Translations under genes and position numbers: made by a program
Notes under the pieces: generated by a model
Seen by the model: the letters and a program-made list of their open reading frames with translations, nothing else
Told to the model about the DNA's origin: nothing
The model's database searches: none
In this document: positions 8,608 to 18,594 of the stretch, piece after piece
How positions within the stretch are numbered: the first letter of the stretch is position 1
Layout of the letters: each line of letters begins with the position of its first letter
Assembly: GCA_022821235.1 (NCBI GenBank)
Contig: JAJEEA010000448.1
Span: 1 to 39,898, forward strand
Source: Vicinamibacteria bacterium
GTDB taxonomy: Bacteria > Acidobacteriota > Vicinamibacteria > Vicinamibacterales > UBA8438
Length of the DNA: 39,898 nucleotides
Direction: 5' to 3'

Positions 8608-9603
8608 ATGCCCCCCTTCATCCCGCCCCCGACACCCCGTACCGGATACGCCGCCACGCCGGCCGCGCCGACCCCGACCGCGGCCCAGGACTTCCCCGGC
8701 TGCGACGCCGTCCCGCTGCCGACCTGGGAAGACGTGTGGGCCTACGACCGACGCATCGAGTACTGGTCGCGCGAGACGGGAACAGCCTGGGTGATGCGCG
8801 ACGCCGGCCCCGTCCACGAGAATGCCCCGAACCTGCTGAGCGAGCTGCTGACCCGCCTCGGTCAGGAGCGCGGATCGCGCTTCCTGTTGGCCGGGGCCGT
8901 CTACCTGATGGAGCGGGACGCGGACGGCCGGCCGCGGCAGGTGCTCGTGGGCGACCAGACCGTCTACCTGGACCGGAAGGTCTGGCGGCCGCGCGATCCC
9001 GCCATCGTGCTGGGGGTGGACCCGCTGCCCGACGTGATTCTCGAAGTGGATCACACCACCGACATCCGGCGCAACAAGCTGCCGGTGTACGAAGCGTGGG
9101 GGTTCCCCGAGGTGTGGGTCGACACCCCCGACGAGCCGTCGCCGCACCGTCCCCGGAACGTGCGGCCGGGCCTGACGATCTACGTGCTCGACGAGGGCCG
9201 CTTCCGCAAGGTCGACGAGGGCCGTGCGTTCCCCACGTGGACGGCCGCGCAGATCCACGCTTCGCTGAACGAGCCGCGCCTCGGGCCGCGGACGCTGGCC
9301 GACCTGACGCGGGTGGGCCGGCGGCTCGGCGAGAGCGAGGGCACCACCCCCGACGACGACCCGCAGCTCGGCCACCACCGCCGGCAGGCCCGCGCCGAAG
9401 GCATCGCGCAGGGGCGCGCCGAGGGCGTCGCCCGCGAACGCGCCCTCCTCCGCCGGCTGGCGGAGCAGAGGTTCGGGCCCGCCACCGCGGCCCGGACGGC
9501 CGAAGCCCTCGCCCGCATCGACGACCCCCGCCGTCTCACCGAGGTCCTCGACCTCATCACTGCCTGCGACGACGCCGCCGACCTGCTCTCCCGCCTATCC
9601 TGA
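8608..9603 (+). CDS. Uma2 family protein with charged C-terminal extension
   Basis: PDVILEVDHTTDIRRNKLPVYEAWGFPEVWVDTP core; C-terminal RAEGIAQGRAEGVARERALLRRLAEQRFG tail like Rpn/Uma2 proteins. Confidence 0.82.
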   Translation: MPPFIPPPTPRTGYAATPAAPTPTAAQDFPGCDAVPLPTWEDVWAYDRRIEYWSRETGTAWVMRDAGPVHENAPNLLSELLTRLGQERGSRFLLAGAVYLMERDADGRPRQVLVGDQTVYLDRKVWRPRDPAIVLGVDPLPDVILEVDHTTDIRRNKLPVYEAWGFPEVWVDTPDEPSPHRPRNVRPGLTIYVLDEGRFRKVDEGRAFPTWTAAQIHASLNEPRLGPRTLADLTRVGRRLGESEGTTPDDDPQLGHHRRQARAEGIAQGRAEGVARERALLRRLAEQRFGPATAARTAEALARIDDPRRLTEVLDLITACDDAADLLSRLS

Positions 9604-9687
9604 CCCGACGCCGGGCCTCGAACGCCATCGGGAGACCCCGCGCGGCTTGGCCGATGACAGACGGTCATCCAATGGTATACCTTGTGC

Positions 9688-9945
9688 ATGTACGAAGTTC
9701 GCTATCAGAAACATGCGGCTCGCCAGCTCCTGCGCATGCCGCGCGAGGTCGCGAAGCGGATTCGCGCCGGAATCGAAGCCGTGGCGGCGAATCCCTACGG
9801 CAAACACCCGAACGTGACGCGATTGTCCGGCAGAGACGGCTTTCGACTCCGAGCGGGTGACTGGCGGGTGGTCTACACTCTCGACGACGGGCGACAGCAG
9901 CTGCTGGTGGCGAAGATCGATCGCAGGGGACGGGTGTACCGATGA
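9688..9945 (+). CDS. RelE/ParE-family toxin
   Basis: MYEVRYQKHAARQLLRMPREVAKRIRAGIEAVAANP...GDWRVVYTLDDGRQQLLVAKIDRRGRVYR. Confidence 0.85.
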   Translation: MYEVRYQKHAARQLLRMPREVAKRIRAGIEAVAANPYGKHPNVTRLSGRDGFRLRAGDWRVVYTLDDGRQQLLVAKIDRRGRVYR

Positions 9946-10346
9946 ACGATCGCAGCGTGCAGATCATCGAGAAGGACGGCCGACCCGAGTACGCCGTGGT
10001 GCCGATCGACGAGTACCGCCGCATGGTCGCCTCGCTCGAGGAGTCCGCGGACCGCGCCGCCATCGAGCGGGCCGTGCGTGAGAACGCGGCCGGCGAGACG
10101 GTTCCCGGCGAAGTGGTGCACGCCATTCTGGACGGTGTGCCCCCCCTTCGGGCGTGGCGGCGACACCGCCGGTTGACGCTCGGCGGGTTGGCTGCGAAAG
10201 TAGGCGTCACGAAGGGATACCTGTCGCAGATCGAGAACGGCAGGAAGTCCGGCACGCTGGATCTCGTCCGCCGGCTGGCAACCGCGCTGGGCGTGACATT
10301 GGACGACCTGGCGGGCTGGCGGGACGTCGACGACGACGGTTCCTGA
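9942..10346 (+). CDS. Antitoxin with Phd-like N-terminus and XRE-type HTH C-terminus
   Basis: ATGA overlap with toxin; IIEKDGRPEYAVVPIDEYRRM then LTLGGLAAKVGVTKGYLSQIENGRKSGTLDLVRRLATALGV. Confidence 0.82.
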   Translation: MNDRSVQIIEKDGRPEYAVVPIDEYRRMVASLEESADRAAIERAVRENAAGETVPGEVVHAILDGVPPLRAWRRHRRLTLGGLAAKVGVTKGYLSQIENGRKSGTLDLVRRLATALGVTLDDLAGWRDVDDDGS

Positions 10347-10573
10347 CGCGGACGGAGAGGTCGGCAGGGAGCGGGACGACGCGTCGGCGCGCATCGTGAC
10401 GCAGGAGTTGAGTTTGGACCACGGCCGAGAACGGTCAGTTCATGCGCATCCCGGGCTTCTACGACGGGATCGCGGCGGAGCAGTAGTGGAACGATCAGGC
10501 GTCGACCACGGCGGGTCCGGCCGTGCGACGTCGAACGTGACCCGGCAACCCTGATTGGGTCGGCGAGACGACG

Positions 10574-12586
10574 ATGGGAACACGATTCTCGAGACGTGAC
10601 GGTGGAATGGCGCGCGCCTGCGCGCTGGCGATGATGGTGACGTGGGCGGCAGTGCCCATCGCGAACGCCCAGGACGTGGAGTGGCGCTCGTACGGGTCGG
10701 ACGCCGCAGGCACCAAGTACTCGCCGCTGGACCAGATCGACGCGGAGACCGTCGGCGATCTGGAGATCGTCTGGCGGCAGTCGGTGCTGCCCGACGCGAT
10801 GCGGGAGGGGCGCGAGGACTTCACGCCGTCGATCGCCTCGCAGAACACCCCGCTGATGGCCGGCGGCCGGCTCTACATCAGCTCGGCCCTCGGCACCGTG
10901 GCGGCCCTCGACGCGAAGACGGGCGAGGTGCTGTGGTTCGACACGCCGCCCGACCGGGACGGCGAGCCGTTCACCCGCGTGCGTCAGACCCGCGGCGTCG
11001 CCTACTGGGAGGACTCGGAGAGCGACGACGCCCGCGTGCTGGCGGTGGTCGGCTCGTACCTGGTGGCCCTGAACGCGGGCACCGGCGAGCGCTACCCCGA
11101 CTTCGGCGACGGCGGCGAGGTGGACCTGACGCAGGGGTTCGACGAGCCGGTGGAGACGTTCAGTTGGGGCTCGCCGCCGCTGGTCGTGGGCGACGTCGTG
11201 GTCATCGGCTCGGCCATGAGCGACGTCACCAACCCCAACATGCCGGCGATGAAGGAGATGCCGCCCGGCGACGTGCGCTGCTTCTACGTGAGGACCGGCG
11301 AGCAGGTCTGGATCTTCCACACCATCCCCCAGGACGGCGAGTTCGGCAACGAGACCTGGCTGACCGCCCTCGACGAGGACCGGCCGTCGTGGGAGTACAG
11401 CGGCAACACCAACATGTGGGCGTGGCCGAGCGCGGACGAGGAGCTCGGCCTGGTCTACGTGCCGCTGTCGACCCCCACCAACGACTACTACGGCGGCTAC
11501 CGCCCGGGCGACAACCTGTTCGCCGAGAGCATCGTCTGCCTCGACGCCCGCACCGGCGAGCGCGTCTGGCACTTCCAGGCGGTGCACCACGGCATCTGGG
11601 ACTACGACTTCGCCGCCGCCCCCAACGTGCTCGACCTCCAGGTCGAGGGGCGCGACGAGCCGGTGAAGGCGGTGGCGGCGGTGAGCAAGCAGGCGTTCAC
11701 CTATGTCTTCAACCGGGTGACGGGCGAGCCGATCTGGCCCATCGAGGAGCGGCCGGTGCCGCCGGGCGACGTGCCCGGCGAGTGGTACGCGCCGACCCAG
11801 CCGTTCCCCACCAAGCCGCCGCCGTTCGACCAGCAGGGGACGACGGTCGACGACCTCATCGACTTCACCCCCGAGCTGCGGCAGGATGCGCTTGAGGTCT
11901 TCGAGCAGTACGTGACCGGCCCCCTCTTCACCGCGCCGTCGATGGTCGACGACTCGCCGGGGGGCACGAAGGGCACGCTGCAGATGCCTGGCGTGGTCGG
12001 CGGCGCCGACTGGGGCGGCTCGGCCGTCGACCCCGAGACCGGCATCCTCTACGTGCCGTCGGTCCACAGCGAGTCGGTCATCGGCATCGTGCCATCCGAG
12101 CATCCGCGCTCGGACATGCGGCTCGTGGTCGAGACGCTGGCGCCGCTCCAGGGCCCCAACGAGCTGCCCATCTTCAAGCCGCCGTACGGCCGCCTCGTCG
12201 CCATCGACCTGAAGAAGGGCGAGATCCTCTGGTCGAAGGCCAACGGCGACGGGCCGCGCGACCACCCGATGCTGCAGGACCTCGACCTGCCGCCCCTCGG
12301 CCAGCCGGGCCGGGTGTCGCCCCTGGTGACGAAGTCGCTCGTCTTCCTCGGCGAGGGCGGCAACGCCGGCGTCGTGGTGCTGCAGCCGATCTGGGGCGGT
12401 GCCGGGGGCAAGATGTTCCGCGCCTACGACAAGCTGACCGGCGACGTGGTCTGGGAGATGGAGCTGCCCGGCGGCACGACGGCGGCGCCGATGACCTACA
12501 TGGTCGACGGCCGGCAGTACATCGTCGTCACCGTGGGCTGGGAGGACATGCCGAGCGAGTACGTGGCCCTGGCCCTGCCGGAGTGA
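10574..12586 (+). CDS. Secreted PQQ-dependent (quinoprotein) dehydrogenase, paralogue of 1635-3638
   Basis: EWRSYGSDAAGTKYSPLDQIDAETVGDLEIVWRQ; extensive blade-by-blade similarity to 1635-3638. Confidence 0.9.
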   Translation: MGTRFSRRDGGMARACALAMMVTWAAVPIANAQDVEWRSYGSDAAGTKYSPLDQIDAETVGDLEIVWRQSVLPDAMREGREDFTPSIASQNTPLMAGGRLYISSALGTVAALDAKTGEVLWFDTPPDRDGEPFTRVRQTRGVAYWEDSESDDARVLAVVGSYLVALNAGTGERYPDFGDGGEVDLTQGFDEPVETFSWGSPPLVVGDVVVIGSAMSDVTNPNMPAMKEMPPGDVRCFYVRTGEQVWIFHTIPQDGEFGNETWLTALDEDRPSWEYSGNTNMWAWPSADEELGLVYVPLSTPTNDYYGGYRPGDNLFAESIVCLDARTGERVWHFQAVHHGIWDYDFAAAPNVLDLQVEGRDEPVKAVAAVSKQAFTYVFNRVTGEPIWPIEERPVPPGDVPGEWYAPTQPFPTKPPPFDQQGTTVDDLIDFTPELRQDALEVFEQYVTGPLFTAPSMVDDSPGGTKGTLQMPGVVGGADWGGSAVDPETGILYVPSVHSESVIGIVPSEHPRSDMRLVVETLAPLQGPNELPIFKPPYGRLVAIDLKKGEILWSKANGDGPRDHPMLQDLDLPPLGQPGRVSPLVTKSLVFLGEGGNAGVVVLQPIWGGAGGKMFRAYDKLTGDVVWEMELPGGTTAAPMTYMVDGRQYIVVTVGWEDMPSEYVALALPE

Positions 12587-12807
12587 GCGGTTTCGTGGCA
12601 GCCCGGCCCTTCGTGGTGCCGCGGCCTGCGAGGCGCCGGCGGGCGGAACGACTGCCCGTGCCGGACCAGTCGCAACGAGGGTGCATACTTGGGGGGCGCA
12701 GGTAACCGAGGGCGACGTAATCGGGCAGGATGCACCGCCGGTCGAATACCGCGGAGCCGTCTGCCACGGGTTGCCGAAACCCGCAGGAGGCGAAGGAGGC
12801 CAGTCTC

Positions 12808-13602
12808 ATGCCAAGAGGGGTTTTCGGGCGGCGCGGGGAGTTCGGGTGGCAAGGGATGGTGGGAGCGGCGATCTGTCTGGCCGTATCGGCCGTCGCGGCG
12901 AGCGCCCAGGACCACGTCGAGCACGACCCGGCCGACATCGCGTACGGCCTCACCGTGTACCTGGACCAATGCGCGAGCTGCCATGGCGAGACCGGGGACG
13001 CGGTCGCCGGCGTCGATCTGCGCAGCGGACAACTGCGGCGCGGGGCGACCGACCGGGACCTGATCGGGGTCATCCGGAACGGCATTCCCGGCACCGGCAT
13101 GCTGGCGTTCGAGCTCGACGCCGCCGAGATGGCGGGCATCGTCGCCTACCTGCGGAACATGACCTACGAGGCCGACGCGGTGACGCTGGGCGACCCGGCG
13201 CGCGGCCGGGCCCTCTTCGAGGGCCGGGGCGCGTGCCTCGACTGCCACCGCGTGGGGGGCAGTGGCCCGCGGGCGGCGACCGATCTGACCGCGGTGGGCG
13301 CCGAACGGGCCCCGAGCGCCCTGCGGCGGTCGCTCCTCGACCCGACCGGCACCATGCGGCCCATCGACCGCCCCGTCGAGCTGGTGACGGCGGACGGCGA
13401 GCGGGTCACCGGCCGGCGCCTCAACGAGGACACCTACACCGTGCAGATCCTCGACGACGACGCGCGTCTGCGGTCGTTCGACAAGGCCGACCTGCGCGAG
13501 CTCCGGGTCCTCACGACCTCGCCCATGCCGGCCTACGGCGACCGGCTCGACGCGGGCGAGCTCGCCGATCTGCTGGCGTACCTCGTGTCCCTGAAAGGCT
13601 GA
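12808..13602 (+). CDS. Secreted diheme c-type cytochrome
   Basis: Two CxxCH motifs (CASCH, CLDCH), signal peptide, GLTVYLDQCASCHGETGD. Confidence 0.87.
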   Translation: MPRGVFGRRGEFGWQGMVGAAICLAVSAVAASAQDHVEHDPADIAYGLTVYLDQCASCHGETGDAVAGVDLRSGQLRRGATDRDLIGVIRNGIPGTGMLAFELDAAEMAGIVAYLRNMTYEADAVTLGDPARGRALFEGRGACLDCHRVGGSGPRAATDLTAVGAERAPSALRRSLLDPTGTMRPIDRPVELVTADGERVTGRRLNEDTYTVQILDDDARLRSFDKADLRELRVLTTSPMPAYGDRLDAGELADLLAYLVSLKG

Positions 13603-13805
13603 GGCGGACGATACGAACCGACCGGACGCGGCGACAGATCGGACCGCGGCCGCGGCAGACGACGCAACCGAACGTACGGTGCGGCGGATCGGAGCGACGC
13701 CGAGGGCGGACAATGCGGGCCATGACCAGGCGATGCGACGGATCGGATCGAGGCTGAGGCAGACCATGCGAACCAACCAGACGATGCGGCGGATCGGACT
13801 CGCGA
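13603..13805. repeat. About four degenerate ~51-bp tandem repeats running into the next CDS
   Basis: Units begin near 13603, 13654, 13705 and 13758 (ggcagac.atgcgaacc...gatgcggcggatcgga). Confidence 0.7.
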
Positions 13806-15460
13806 TGCTCCTCGGCGCACTGGCCGCCGGCTCGACTTCGGCCCAGGTGCCGTTCGAGCGCCTCCGCGACGCGGCGCAGGCGCCGGCCGACTGGCTGACC
13901 TATTCCGGCACCTACTCGAGCCAGCGCTACAGCGAGCTCGACGAGGTGACCGCGACCAACGTCGAGGACCTGCAGCTCCAGTGGGTCTACCAGACGCCGG
14001 TCTTCGGCCCGTGGCAGGCCACGCCGCTGGTGGTAGACGGCGTCATGTATCTGACGCAGCGCCCCAACGACGTGGTCGCCCTCGACGCCCGGACGGGCCG
14101 CGTGTTCTGGGTGTACAGCTATGCGACGCCGCCCGACCACCGGGCCTGCTGCGGCTCGAACAACCGCGGCGTCGCCATCCTCGGCGACCGGCTGTTCATG
14201 GCCACCCTCGACGCCCACGTCGTGGCCATCGACGCCGCCACCGGGGCCGAGCTGTGGGACGTCGAGCTGGCCGACAAGGAGCTCGCCTACTCGTTCACCC
14301 TCGCGCCCCTCGTCGTCGACGACAAGGTCATCGTGGGCTCGGCCGGCGGCGACCGCGGCATCCGCGGCTTCATCTCGGCGCTCGACGCGGCCACCGGCGA
14401 GGAGATCTGGCGCTTCCACACCATCCCCGGGCCGGGCGAGCCGGGGCACGAGACGTGGGAGCCGTGCCCGCCGGACCCCACGACCTACTGCGACCCCGAG
14501 GCGTGGATGCACGGCGGCGCCGCGGCGTGGCTGACCGGGTCGTACGACCCCGAGCTGAACCTGATGTACTGGGGCCTCGGCAACCCCGGCCCCGACTTCA
14601 ACCGCGAGCAGCGGCCCGGCGACAACCTCTACTCGGACTCGGTGGTCGCCCTCGACGCCGACACCGGCGAGCTGCGCTGGCACTTCCAGTTCACGCCCAA
14701 CGACCCCTACGACTACGACTCGGTGCAGATACCGGTGCTCGCCGACTTCGAGCGCGGCGGCGTCACCCTGAAGGCGATGCTCTGGGCCAACCGCAACGGC
14801 TTCTACTACGTGCTCGACCGGACGACGGGCCGGTTCCTCAACGGGCTGCCGTTCGTGACCGTAAACTGGGCGGAAGGGCTCGACGACAGCGGCCGCCCCG
14901 TCGAGACGCCCCAGCCGCCGGGCGCGGCGACCTTCCCCGGCGTGCAGGGCGGGACGAACTGGTACTCGCCGTCCTTCAGCCCCCGCACGGGGCTCTTCTA
15001 CGTCCCGGCCTGGGAGGACTACGCGTCGGTCTTCGACGCACAGCCGCAGGAGTACGAGCCGGGGCGCTCGTTCATCGGCGGGCGGCCGAGGACGGCGGCG
15101 CCGGTGCCCGACGCCCCCACCGTGCCGGGACTGACGCGCGGCCCCATCAACACGTGGACCGACGCGGCAGGGTCCGGGGCGGTGGTGGCCCTCGACGCCC
15201 TGACCGGCGAGCAGCGGTGGAAGTTCGAGATGACCGACGTCACGAGCAGCGGCATCCTGACCACCGCCTCGGACCTGCTCTTCACCGGGACACGCTCGGG
15301 CTACTTCCAGGCCCTCGACGCGCGCACCGGCGACCTCCTCTGGCGGACGAGCCTCGGCGGCCAGATCACCAACGGCCCCATGACCTACGAGGTGGCGGGC
15401 CGGCAGTACGTCGCGGTCATCGCCGGGCACTCGCTCTCGACGTTCGCCTTGCGCGACTGA
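13766..15460 (+). CDS. PQQ-dependent alcohol dehydrogenase-like quinoprotein
   Basis: Vicinal Cys-Cys (DHRACCGSNNRGVAI), LDRTTGRFLNGLPF, GGTNWYSPSFSPRTGLFYVPAWEDY. Confidence 0.9.
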   Translation: MRTNQTMRRIGLAMLLGALAAGSTSAQVPFERLRDAAQAPADWLTYSGTYSSQRYSELDEVTATNVEDLQLQWVYQTPVFGPWQATPLVVDGVMYLTQRPNDVVALDARTGRVFWVYSYATPPDHRACCGSNNRGVAILGDRLFMATLDAHVVAIDAATGAELWDVELADKELAYSFTLAPLVVDDKVIVGSAGGDRGIRGFISALDAATGEEIWRFHTIPGPGEPGHETWEPCPPDPTTYCDPEAWMHGGAAAWLTGSYDPELNLMYWGLGNPGPDFNREQRPGDNLYSDSVVALDADTGELRWHFQFTPNDPYDYDSVQIPVLADFERGGVTLKAMLWANRNGFYYVLDRTTGRFLNGLPFVTVNWAEGLDDSGRPVETPQPPGAATFPGVQGGTNWYSPSFSPRTGLFYVPAWEDYASVFDAQPQEYEPGRSFIGGRPRTAAPVPDAPTVPGLTRGPINTWTDAAGSGAVVALDALTGEQRWKFEMTDVTSSGILTTASDLLFTGTRSGYFQALDARTGDLLWRTSLGGQITNGPMTYEVAGRQYVAVIAGHSLSTFALRD

Positions 15461-15639
15461 GGCGGCGCAGCGGGACGGAATCTGCGTTCTCGAGTCGGAG
15501 TCGCAGCAGACGATCCCGCTGCACCGCTGGCCATGTCGGCGTCCCCCGGCCGCACTGACGACCCCCGGTTGCGGCGAGACTCGCGCCGTCATCGGCACCG
15601 CTGGCTAACGCTGAGTCGGCGTCCCCGGCAGCGCCGGGG

Positions 15640-15850
15640 CGCCGCATTGATGGCGGCGACCCCAGCCGGGTTCTTCGGCGTTCCCCCAAGCCATGCTTCG
15701 GCCAGCGCCCACGGCGCTGCTCGACCGCCTCCTCCATCACGTGCACGTGCTGAAGTGCGGGCCGCGGAGCTGGCACACCAGGGTCCAGACGACCCTGCGG
15801 GCACAGGGGACCGTGAAGTCAGGATCAACGCCCGTCTCGGGCGCCGAAAA
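15640..15850 (+). pseudogene. Decayed 3' remnant of IS21-family istB
   Basis: PTALLDRLLHHVHVLKCGPRSWHTRVQTTLR resembles the IstB C-terminal motif; frameshifted, no istA; followed by AAAATGGCCGGATTTGGGATGTCCA, which may be an element end. Confidence 0.55.
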
Positions 15851-16038
15851 ATGGCCGGATTTGGGATGTCCAGTACTGAGGTTCATGTCGTCCCCGGAGG
15901 TCGTCGAGACGATCACTCGAAACCGGTGGACCCCGGATCGGGAATTCCCTGAACGACATCGCCGCATTCCGAGTCGTGCACCGCATGACCGCCCTGCTTC
16001 GCCCTGTTCACCTCGTCACGGGAGATAATCGGCCCGGC

Positions 16039-18594
16039 ATGATGAAGAGCGACGTCACATTCAGCCAAGCGGCTGCGCAATTCGACCGGTCGACCCGGGA
16101 ATCCGATCGCCGGGGGTATCAATCGCAACGGGCCGAGATTCTGAAGCGCTTTCCGCGCGAGAAGTGGCCGGACATGGCGCTGGAAGACTACGCGCTGGGC
16201 CAGGCAGAGTCAGAAGACACCTACTGCCGCTGGCTGGAGTTCAAGTCCCAATCGCTGGGCAGCATGCGGGGCGGAAACGCGAGGAAGCTGATCGTCTACA
16301 AGCGGAAGGACCGGGACGGATGGTACTTTCCGAAGGAGTTCTCGAATGAACGGGAGGCATGGCGCCGGTTGCGGAGCGAGTTCGTGCAGGCGTTCCAACT
16401 GGCCGAGCGTGGCGACTGGGAGCGCATCGACGAGCTCGAGACGCTGGCCCGCGGGCGGGCGCTGAAGCTGAAATCCCTGCACGTGTATTTCCTTGAACAG
16501 GTGCTGCCCGTCTACTCGATCCACCATTTGCGTCATTTCCTGCGCGCGCTGGGACGCCCGACAGAGGAGATCGACGCGTCGTCGGCGGTGGCGCTGAACC
16601 GCAACCTCCTCGCTGCCTTGCGATCCCAACCCGCGGTGGCGGACTGGAACACCGAGGAGCTGCCATGGCTGCTCTACGACTGGCGCGATCCGCGCCCAAC
16701 GAGGCGCGTGTTGAAGATCGAGCCGGGGCGGGATGCGCGGTTCTGGGACGACTGCCGGCGGGAGGGCTACATCTGTGTCGGTTGGGACGACGTGGGCGAT
16801 CTTTCGACGTTCGAGTCGAAGGAGGAGTTCCTGGCCCGGTTCGAGGAGGCGCATCCCCACGACGGGCGCCTCGCCCAAGCGAGACGGAAGGGCAACGAGC
16901 TGTGGAAGCTCCGCGAGCTGGAGCCCGGCGACCTCGTCGTAGCCAATCGCGGCATCGGCCGGGTGCTCGCCGTGGGGGAGGTCGTCGAGCCGGGATATCG
17001 ATGGGCCGCTGGGCGTCCCGAGGGCCGGCACACCGTGGCCATCCAGTGGGGTACCACCTACGAACGGAGCATACCGCCACAGGCGCGTTGGGCCAAGGTG
17101 ACGGTGGCCACAGTCTCCGACACGCTGCTCAAGACCATCCTCGACAAGCCACCCAAACCGGTGGTCCCCTCCGTGTATCCCCGCATCGCCGCCGCGCTCG
17201 AGCGCAAGGGCCAGCTCATTCTATATGGGCCGCCCGGGACGGGAAAGACCTACCAGGCCAGGCGATTCGCCGTCTGGTGGTTGATGCAGCAGCTCGGCCG
17301 CGAGGAAGCCGACGCCGTGTTCGTCGACGCCGATCGGTTGCGCGACGCGGAGCGTGAGCTCTCGACCTCGCAGGTGTCGTCCCGGGTGTGGTGGGCGGTG
17401 GCCAACCCGAAGGAGTGGAGCTGGGACCGGCTCTTTCGGAACGGTCGAGAGACGTATCGTTACGGCCGCCTCAAGCGGAACTACCCGCTGGTGCAACGCG
17501 GCGATCTGGTCATCGGGTACCAGAGCACGCCCGACAAGCAGGTCATGGCGCTTGCGCGGGTGAGTCGGGAGCTCCGGAGCGACGGCGATGCACCCCCGAC
17601 GATCGAGATCGAGCCGGTCGAGCGACTCGACCAGGGACCGACCTACGACGAGTTGAAGCGGGACGCCGTACTGGCGCAGAGCGAGCCCATGCGGTTCAAC
17701 AACCAGGGCACGCTCTTCCGGCTGACGCAAACCGAGGCCGAGCATCTCCTCGGCCAACTCTCGGAACGGCATCCGCAGCGCTCCGTCCTGCAGCAGGCCG
17801 CCGACTCGGGCACGACGGACAGCGTCGGCCCGCTGACCCGGGTGACGTTTCACCCGTCCTACACGTACGAGGACTTAATCGAAGGGTTTCGACCCGCCGA
17901 CGCCGGCGGCGCGGGCGGCGGGTTGTCGCTGTCGCTCGAGGACGGCGTCTTCAAGCGGGTCTGCCGCGCCGCCCAGGCGAATCCCGGCCGCCCGTACCTC
18001 CTGCTGATCGACGAGATCAACCGTGGCAACGTCGCCAAGATCATGGGCGAGCTGCTGACCCTGATCGAGCGGGACAAGCGCGGTCTCACCCTGACCCTGC
18101 CCCAGAGCAAGGAGACCTTCAGCGTGCCGCCCAACGTGTTTCTGCTCGGCACGATGAACACCGCCGACCGCAGCATCAAGCTGCTCGACGCGGCGCTGCG
18201 ACGGCGTTTCGCGTTCATCGAGTGCATGCCCGACAGCGAGCTGGTGCACGGCGCCGAGGTCGGCGACCTCGCGCTCGACGACTTCCTCGACGGGCTGAAC
18301 CAGCGAATCGCCAAGGCCGAGGGCCGCGAGAAGCAGGTCGGTCACTCGTACCTGCTGGTCGACGGCCAGCCGGTGGACGAGGTGGAGGAGTTCGCCGCCA
18401 GGTTCCGAGAGGAGATTCTGCCGCTGCTGCAGGAGTACTGCTACGACGAGTACGCAACGCTGGCAAAGTTCATCGGCAACGAGCTGGTCGATGCCGAAGC
18501 CGGGACCCTCGATGCGGAGAAGGTCGACGACGCCGAGCAACTGGTTGCGGCGTTGGCGCGGGAATTCGGTGAGGGCGAGGTTTCGTCGGGATGA
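16039..18594 (+). CDS. mcrB: McrB-type AAA+ GTPase with an N-terminal PUA-like domain and an EVE domain inserted in the AAA module
   Basis: Walker A GPPGTGKT, Walker B LLLIDEINRGN, GTMNTADRSIKLLDAALRRRFAF; WWAVANPKEWSWDRLFRNGRETYRYGRLKRNY...GDLVIGYQSTPDKQVMALARV EVE signature between the Walker motifs. Confidence 0.88.
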   Translation: MMKSDVTFSQAAAQFDRSTRESDRRGYQSQRAEILKRFPREKWPDMALEDYALGQAESEDTYCRWLEFKSQSLGSMRGGNARKLIVYKRKDRDGWYFPKEFSNEREAWRRLRSEFVQAFQLAERGDWERIDELETLARGRALKLKSLHVYFLEQVLPVYSIHHLRHFLRALGRPTEEIDASSAVALNRNLLAALRSQPAVADWNTEELPWLLYDWRDPRPTRRVLKIEPGRDARFWDDCRREGYICVGWDDVGDLSTFESKEEFLARFEEAHPHDGRLAQARRKGNELWKLRELEPGDLVVANRGIGRVLAVGEVVEPGYRWAAGRPEGRHTVAIQWGTTYERSIPPQARWAKVTVATVSDTLLKTILDKPPKPVVPSVYPRIAAALERKGQLILYGPPGTGKTYQARRFAVWWLMQQLGREEADAVFVDADRLRDAERELSTSQVSSRVWWAVANPKEWSWDRLFRNGRETYRYGRLKRNYPLVQRGDLVIGYQSTPDKQVMALARVSRELRSDGDAPPTIEIEPVERLDQGPTYDELKRDAVLAQSEPMRFNNQGTLFRLTQTEAEHLLGQLSERHPQRSVLQQAADSGTTDSVGPLTRVTFHPSYTYEDLIEGFRPADAGGAGGGLSLSLEDGVFKRVCRAAQANPGRPYLLLIDEINRGNVAKIMGELLTLIERDKRGLTLTLPQSKETFSVPPNVFLLGTMNTADRSIKLLDAALRRRFAFIECMPDSELVHGAEVGDLALDDFLDGLNQRIAKAEGREKQVGHSYLLVDGQPVDEVEEFAARFREEILPLLQEYCYDEYATLAKFIGNELVDAEAGTLDAEKVDDAEQLVAALAREFGEGEVSSG

